This document shows, piece after piece, positions 59,751 to 64,000 of a stretch of 64,000 bases of DNA. A model generated the notes under the pieces. The model was not told the DNA's origin, made no database searches, and was given only the letters and a program-made list of their open reading frames with translations. The stretch's first letter is position 1. Each line of letters opens with the position of its first letter. Position numbers and translations under genes: made by a program. The stretch is from Ureibacillus sinduriensis BLB-1 = JCM 15800 (GTDB taxonomy: Bacteria; Bacillota; Bacilli; Bacillales_A; Planococcaceae). The stretch lies in NCBI RefSeq assembly GCF_000772955.1, contig NZ_JPVO01000049.1, forward strand, positions 106,713-170,712. The letters run 5' to 3'.

Positions 59751-62678
59751 ATGAAACAACTACTTGATGTAATAGACTATTTAATGGGTGAATCGGATGA
59801 GTTTCCTATTCAGTCGTATATTGATGATAAAGAAATGCCACCAGAGGAAAAAGCAAAACTTCCAAGTTCCTTAAAACCTGTACTAAAAAGAGGGAATATC
59901 CGTAATGAGTTATCAGATTTTTTAAAACTGTGTGAGAAACAGAGACGTTCATGTTGTTTTTACATGAACGGAGCGATGAGTAGGAAGAATATCAAAAGAA
60001 TACGTTTCTTTTTTGTTGATATTGATAGTGAAGGAGGGACTAAGGAAGAGCAGATTAAAAGAATATTATCTGCTCCTCTCCAACCTACACTTGTTTACCG
60101 TGGACGGGCTGGACATAAGTTGCTTTATGAAGTTAAAGAAGCATTCTGGGATGTTTCTAGTGATGAAAAGCTAGAAAAATCGGTTATTCGATTTAAAAAT
60201 GTACAACAACAATTGATTGAGTTTTTTGGAGGGGACCCAAGACGGAGTTCTCCTAATGATTGTTTTCGATTGCCGTTAACAAATAACTATAAAGATTACA
60301 GTGAGAAGGGGGAAGTAAGCAAAGAAGAAATCGTACTATGGAATCGTGACAATGTATATACGCAGGAGGAGCTAGCTAAGGCTTTTCCCGCTGCCCAGAA
60401 GAAATTTAAAATGAGCGGGTCGTTGTCATTTGATAGTCAATCAAAAGAAGTTCAAGAAGTACTTGAATGCTTTATCGATTATTTAGATGCAGAAGGGTTA
60501 ACAGGTTCAGTAAAAGCAGATAGAGTATCATTTAGATGCCCTATTCATAATGATAGTAATCCTTCTGGATATTTATTTTATGATAAGCTAATTTGCCATT
60601 GTTCTAGTGCTGACAATTGCATTATTGGAAACGGTAAACCTTTAAGTTGGATAGCAAAGGAAAAAGGTTGGTCAGATCTCGAAGTATTGTGTAAAAGATT
60701 AGAAGCAAAACCAGCTGAAAAATATGAAAATATCTCACTAGATGATATGCGATCTACTGAATTGGTACCATTAAAGCAAACTAAAGCAATTGTAAAGGGT
60801 CATGTAAAAGGAATTTTATCTGAAGTGTTACAAACATTGGCAAGTAAACAATTACTCGTTGATAAAACTACTCTAAATATCTATGCGAATATTATCCATG
60901 AGTTATCCTTGCAAACTAATGATATTACTGTAGCTCCACTAGAACCTGGCGGGGGGAAGAGCACAAGCATGATAACTTATTTAAAGTATATGTTAACTCA
61001 TGCAGTAGCAGAATCAGGCACAGTGATTGTAGTTGAAAGAATAGAAACAGCTAAAAATTTATTTGAGCAATTAGGTGAGTTTACAATTTTTGTAGACATA
61101 GATGGCAAAGCTATTGATGTTCCCTTTTATAAGCTACATGCGGCAGCTTATGTAATGGAAAGTGCCTATACTTATAAAGACTGTAAGCAGAAGTTAGATA
61201 AGTATCAATACGGCATATGTAGAACATGTCCTTTTAAGGAAGACTGCAAGATTTATAAGAAACATCAAGAGCAAAAAAACTATCCAATTGTCATTATGAC
61301 TCATACTAGATTGAAGATGGAAGCGGATGGTCTAAATAAATACAGAGAATGGCGTTGTGAAGATGGAAATATGTATGAGCGCAAACTTATAATAATTGAT
61401 GAAAAGCCTCCTATTGTTGAAGTTACGACTGTACATAATGCAAATTTTGATGAATTTTTGTTTGATGTACGTAGTATGCAGCAAGACATAGGGACAAAGG
61501 AGGTGACGGAGACAAATCATTTAATGAAAAGGTTGAGGGAGCAATTAACAGAAACTGATGGAAATGAATTATTACCGATAAACCCCAGCTTTACATTCAC
61601 CTATAGTGATACATGGTACAAAAAGTATACAGGTGAGAATGTAAATCTATTAAAAGATTTTGAATTTGTCATTCAAAATGGTGGGCGAATCAGTCGCAAT
61701 CAACAAGGAAATTTAAGCATAGTAACAAATAGGACTATACAATATGATTTTTCAGAGTACCATGTAGTAATACTGGATGGCACAGCTAAATTTGATATGG
61801 AGTATCGAGCGTTACAAAGTCATAGAATGTTGGATATACCACCTATTAAATCATATGAAAACCTTTCATTTTTTGTAGACTATACTATGTCATCAAGTAA
61901 ATCAAATCTAATGAAAGACCTTAAAATTTCAACTGATTTGGCTCGGAATATTAGCATCATTTCAACGAATGAAACTGTTTTAGTACTATGTTTTAAACGT
62001 TTCGTGGATCGATTTAAAAGCTTATTAAACCGTGAAATAAAAGAAGGACGAGTATTTATTAATCACTTTGGAAACGTAAAAGGGTCTAACGAATACTCTC
62101 AATGCACAACCTTAGTATTAGTAGGTACCATCCATAAATCAGATCCATTTTATATTAATAAACATGAAGCGATTTGTGGGGAGGGGTCAGATACTAAAGC
62201 GATAACAATAAAGCATGTACGCCGCTTTGAAGATCTTAGTATTGAGACGATAAAATTGAATGACCAAGTAGTCGATACAATTCAAGATATAATGCGAATC
62301 AGTATTCGTAATAATGGAACTAAGGCATATGCTAAAGTTTATATGTTAACAAAAGATGTTGCGTTTACAAATCTCCTTCAAGATTATTTTATTGGTTGTA
62401 AATTAAATGATTGGAATATGTCTGGTACCTATCCAGAATGGTATGAAAAATTAAATGAATACTTAGGTGCTTTAAAACAAGGAGAAATAATTAGAAAAGC
62501 AACTTTTAGAGAAGTGTTACATTTAGATGGGGAGGCGGGGAGAAAACAACTACAGCGCTACATCCATGATGCATTATTTCACAAGTTATTAAGTCTACAT
62601 AGTATAGCTGTAGTGAATAACCGAACATATAAAAAAGTAGACAGTTCTGAAGTAGAACGTCATCATGCAGTGATTTAA
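59751..62678 (+). CDS. Primase-helicase-like replication protein (AEP + zinc finger + XPD/DinG-like)
   Basis: I do not recognise a named family for this 975-aa protein. Residues about 60-175 look like an archaeo-eukaryotic primase core: FFFVDIDSE (two metal aspartates, about 90 and 92), then RAGHKLLYEV with a histidine, then DPRRSSPNDCFRLPLTNNYK. At about 260-290 a CHC2-like zinc finger has CPIH and CHC. At about 399-405 PGGGKST is a Walker A, and at about 547-552 LIIIDEKPP is a Walker B. Between them lie four cysteines (about 478, 490, 493, 499) followed by VIMTHTRLK, as in the iron-sulfur helicases XPD and DinG. It probably starts or drives replication of the excised element. ATG 59751 is 8 bases from GAGGGGG. 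ATG 59745 is too close. Confidence 0.7.
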   Translation: MKQLLDVIDYLMGESDEFPIQSYIDDKEMPPEEKAKLPSSLKPVLKRGNIRNELSDFLKLCEKQRRSCCFYMNGAMSRKNIKRIRFFFVDIDSEGGTKEEQIKRILSAPLQPTLVYRGRAGHKLLYEVKEAFWDVSSDEKLEKSVIRFKNVQQQLIEFFGGDPRRSSPNDCFRLPLTNNYKDYSEKGEVSKEEIVLWNRDNVYTQEELAKAFPAAQKKFKMSGSLSFDSQSKEVQEVLECFIDYLDAEGLTGSVKADRVSFRCPIHNDSNPSGYLFYDKLICHCSSADNCIIGNGKPLSWIAKEKGWSDLEVLCKRLEAKPAEKYENISLDDMRSTELVPLKQTKAIVKGHVKGILSEVLQTLASKQLLVDKTTLNIYANIIHELSLQTNDITVAPLEPGGGKSTSMITYLKYMLTHAVAESGTVIVVERIETAKNLFEQLGEFTIFVDIDGKAIDVPFYKLHAAAYVMESAYTYKDCKQKLDKYQYGICRTCPFKEDCKIYKKHQEQKNYPIVIMTHTRLKMEADGLNKYREWRCEDGNMYERKLIIIDEKPPIVEVTTVHNANFDEFLFDVRSMQQDIGTKEVTETNHLMKRLREQLTETDGNELLPINPSFTFTYSDTWYKKYTGENVNLLKDFEFVIQNGGRISRNQQGNLSIVTNRTIQYDFSEYHVVILDGTAKFDMEYRALQSHRMLDIPPIKSYENLSFFVDYTMSSSKSNLMKDLKISTDLARNISIISTNETVLVLCFKRFVDRFKSLLNREIKEGRVFINHFGNVKGSNEYSQCTTLVLVGTIHKSDPFYINKHEAICGEGSDTKAITIKHVRRFEDLSIETIKLNDQVVDTIQDIMRISIRNNGTKAYAKVYMLTKDVAFTNLLQDYFIGCKLNDWNMSGTYPEWYEKLNEYLGALKQGEIIRKATFREVLHLDGEAGRKQLQRYIHDALFHKLLSLHSIAVVNNRTYKKVDSSEVERHHAVI

Positions 62679-62683
62679 AAGAG

Positions 62684-62728
62684 AAAGCATGTACGCCTAA
62701 AACTATAATAGGTTGTGCATGCTTTTAT
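62684..62728 (+). terminator. Terminator after the primase-helicase gene
   Basis: AAAGCATGTAC pairs with GTGCATGCTTT (one G-U pair) and is followed by TATATT. Confidence 0.75.
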
Positions 62729-62743
62729 ATTGTAGAAAATGAA

Positions 62744-62776
62744 GTAGAAATCTACTATACTTCCGTAGATATCTAC
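62744..62776. repeat. Two 12-bp palindromes, 21-bp spacing
   Basis: GTAGAAATCTAC (62744-62755) and the perfect palindrome GTAGATATCTAC (62765-62776) start 21 bp apart, two helical turns. A half-match GTAGAAAAT lies at 62732. The pattern suits a dimeric protein binding cooperatively on one DNA face, as in iterons or repressor sites. Confidence 0.65.
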
Positions 62777-62928
62777 TGTAATTTTATCGTCAAAAACAAT
62801 AAATTTTTAATGTAAATAACCTAGTGTCATTCTCTCGATGGCAAGAAACATAGAGGTGTGGTGCGTTATGGAAAATCGTAATTGCACTGATACACAACTG
62901 TAGTGTCCCCCACGGTAACAATTAATGG

Positions 62929-63270
62929 TTATTCATTGTCCTTCCATGCCAACAATGATTCTATGATATCCAAAACCGCGCATTGATCCTTTTTTGATCG
63001 ATCCTCTAGCAGTGATATAATCTTCTCCAATTCGAAGCTAAAAACTTTCGGACGATCGGGGTTATCTTCAAACAGTTCAGCTAATGAAATATCAAGAGCT
63101 GTACAAATTTTGACAAAGCTTTCAATTGTAGCATTCTTTTCCCCACGTTCGAGTTGTCCAATATATGTGCTATGCAACGAAGCACGAAATGCTAGTTCTT
63201 CTTGGCTTAGACCACGCTCTTTTCGAAAGTTACGAATCCTCTCCCCTATTACTGTTACTAAATCTGTCAT
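62929..63270 (-). CDS. XRE-family transcriptional regulator
   Basis: This 113-aa protein has an N-terminal Cro/cI helix-turn-helix (IGERIRNFRKERGLSQEELAFRA, then YIGQLERGEKNATIESFVKIC, residues about 8-62) and a short helical C-terminus for dimerisation (ELEKIISLLEDRSKKDQ). Divergently oriented to the accessory genes at 63423, with operator-like repeats between them, it is the likely lysogeny-type repressor of the element. It has no protease domain, so inactivation would need another protein such as an ImmA-type peptidase, which is not seen here. Confidence 0.9.
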   Translation of the reverse strand: MTDLVTVIGERIRNFRKERGLSQEELAFRASLHSTYIGQLERGEKNATIESFVKICTALDISLAELFEDNPDRPKVFSFELEKIISLLEDRSKKDQCAVLDIIESLLAWKDNE

Positions 63271-63315
63271 TAAATCACCTCACCATTAGGATTGATGAGA
63301 AAATGGTTTATGACC

Positions 63316-63396
63316 ATATACTAATGGTATGTATTTTATTATGGGAAAATATATACTATTGATATTTTTGAAGGTGGAAGTTAGTATATATATAAT
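63316..63396 (+). promoter_or_regulatory. Repressor-controlled promoter with three ATATACTA sites
   Basis: TTGAAG (63368-63373) and TATAAT (63391-63396) are 17 bp apart. TATATACTA (63350-63358) and its exact complement TAGTATATA (63382-63390) flank the -35. A third copy, ATATACTA, lies at 63316-63323 toward the XRE gene. This is a classic repressor-operator layout. Confidence 0.75.
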
Positions 63397-63422
63397 CAAG
63401 TAACTAGATAGGGGTGTATTAG

Positions 63423-63773
63423 GTGGATCTAGATTATCAAATGATGACAGAGTTAACAGCAATAGAATTAAATTTAGAAGAGTTAAAAGTAGGATATAAG
63501 AAAAAGTATTTTCGTAAAGATTTAATAAAAGCCTGGAGCTTCAAATGTCACCGCTGTGATAAAAAGGTATCTAGCAATGAAGCAGATGAGTATTTTAATG
63601 TTTATGTTTCTTGGATAGAAGGATTGGGAACACGATTCTGTTCAAAAGATTGTTCAGATATTTTTTACAATGAACTATTAAATGAATTGTTGGCGAGACG
63701 TGACCAGCTAATCAAACATAGAGAATTATTAGGAAAGTTTTATAGCGAAGCTGAACAAAAGTTTTTGAGATAA
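63423..63773 (+). CDS. Hypothetical zinc-finger-like protein of the element
   Basis: This 116-aa protein of unknown function has two cysteine pairs, CHRC (42, 45) and CSKDC (73, 77), that could bind one zinc as in TRASH or MYM-like fingers. They are flanked by an N-terminal helix and a long charged C-terminal helix (LLNELLARRDQLIKHRELLGK). GTG 63423 follows AGGGGTG. It is the first gene of the rightward, repressor-controlled unit. Confidence 0.65.
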   Translation: MDLDYQMMTELTAIELNLEELKVGYKKKYFRKDLIKAWSFKCHRCDKKVSSNEADEYFNVYVSWIEGLGTRFCSKDCSDIFYNELLNELLARRDQLIKHRELLGKFYSEAEQKFLR

Positions 63774-63886
63774 GTCTTAAATCTGTTTATAGAAGACCTG
63801 GTATAAAATTTGAGCTATCAGATTAGCGCTACGCTCAAATTCAAGGGTAAGAATAAAATATATAATCGAACGAAGGAGGAAGTTGT

Positions 63887-64000
63887 ATGCCTTGGTGTTT
63901 AAACACTTTAAAAGTGACTGGAAAGGGACGAGCTGAGATTTCGAGTTTAATGATGTATTTTGCAAGAGAAAAGTGCAGAGAATTGCAACGAAAAATACAG
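63887..64000 (+). CDS. Start of an Api92/DUF1281-like phage-type protein (3' end outside window)
   Basis: A strong ribosome site AGGAGGAAG is followed by an ATG and 38 open codons to the window edge, beginning MPWCLNTLKVTG. The pattern W-C-x-N-x-L-x-V-x-G at the N-terminus is typical of the Api92-like ferredoxin-fold family found in phages and mobile elements. The function is unknown. This gene shows the element continues to the right. Confidence 0.65.
   Translation, partial: MPWCLNTLKVTGKGRAEISSLMMYFAREKCRELQRKIQ

Larger units (their letters stand above)
57149..64000. mobile_element. Left part of an integrative element inserted at ssrA
   Basis: A tyrosine integrase pointing toward the tmRNA 3' end, a small excisionase-like gene, a large primase-helicase-like protein, an XRE repressor with a divergent promoter, and phage-type small genes lie immediately after ssrA, a common integration target. 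The segment is visibly AT-richer than the preceding core genes. The right boundary and the second attachment repeat are outside the window. No relaxase, type IV secretion, capsid or terminase gene is visible. Confidence 0.85.

Noticed and set aside
62867..62902. 11-codon frame after GAGGTG near the XRE gene
   Set aside because: Too short and without conservation evidence. It may be a remnant.
63777..63965. 62-codon minus-strand frame at the window end
   Set aside because: It overlaps the start of the Api92-like gene, which has a strong ribosome site on the other strand.

Overview
This 64-kb window is a piece of a low-GC, spore-forming Bacillota chromosome. The gene orders hprK-lgt-ppaX-yvoF-his, yvcI-rapZ-yvcK-whiA-crh, cggR-gapA-pgk-tpiA-gpmI-eno and secG-est-rnr-smpB-ssrA are the Bacillales layout, and a CotF-type coat protein points to sporulation. 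Protein style suggests the Planococcaceae (Lysinibacillus/Solibacillus/Ureibacillus group), but that is an inference made without a database search. Rightward of ssrA the sequence becomes AT-richer and accessory.

Region by region: (1) 0-7.5 kb holds the 3' part of an FtsX-like permease, acyl-CoA ligase lcfB under a promoter/palindrome pair, an S9 peptidase, luxS, a YitT-type membrane protein and a lipoprotein cytochrome c. (2) 7.7-17.7 kb is a branched-chain (leucine) catabolic block. It has scoAB, a TetR regulator and a yngJIH(HB)GFE-like operon: acyl-CoA dehydrogenase, acyl-CoA ligase, biotin carboxylase, 70-aa biotin carrier, HMG-CoA lyase, enoyl-CoA hydratase and carboxyltransferase. HMG-CoA lyase makes acetoacetate, which ScoAB can activate, so the two halves form one route. 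(3) 18.2-27.4 kb holds hprK, lgt, ppaX, yvoF and an overlapping his operon hisZGDBHFI in which hisA is missing. (4) 27.5-35.1 kb holds a TPR protein, trxB, the Nudix-rapZ-yvcK-whiA-crh cluster and a convergent clpP with a CtsR box.

(5) 35.5-39.5 kb holds tRNA-Arg(CCG), palindromic intergenic DNA, a polar amino-acid ABC transporter, a CotF-like coat protein and a thioredoxin-fold protein. (6) 39.6-47.0 kb is the central glycolytic operon, with a textbook CggR double operator. (7) 47.1-55.9 kb holds a SAP-domain protein behind a LexA-like box, an EamA exporter, a secreted alkaline phosphatase with five PhoP half-sites at exact 10-bp spacing, a BASS-family transporter, secG, a carboxylesterase and rnr. 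(8) 56.0-57.2 kb holds smpB, a decayed duplicate of the smpB 3' end, and tmRNA (ssrA).

The most interesting part is 57.15-64.0 kb, the left part of an integrative element inserted at the 3' end of ssrA. It runs off the window. It carries a tyrosine integrase with tandem arm-type repeats next to the attachment end, a small excisionase-like protein, and about 0.9 kb of gene-free structured DNA. That stretch includes a C-tract/CTACAGGG motif reminiscent of MOBT-type transfer origins. Next come a 975-aa protein that appears to fuse an archaeo-eukaryotic primase, a CHC2-like zinc finger and an XPD/DinG-like helicase with four spaced cysteines, then twin 12-bp palindromes 21 bp apart. An XRE repressor with divergent operators, a small zinc-ribbon-like protein and the start of a phage-type Api92/DUF1281-like gene follow. 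No relaxase, conjugation, capsid or terminase gene is visible here, so a satellite or mobilizable element is a reasonable hypothesis, not a conclusion.

Start codons were chosen from Shine-Dalgarno spacing and remembered family lengths. No searches were run.
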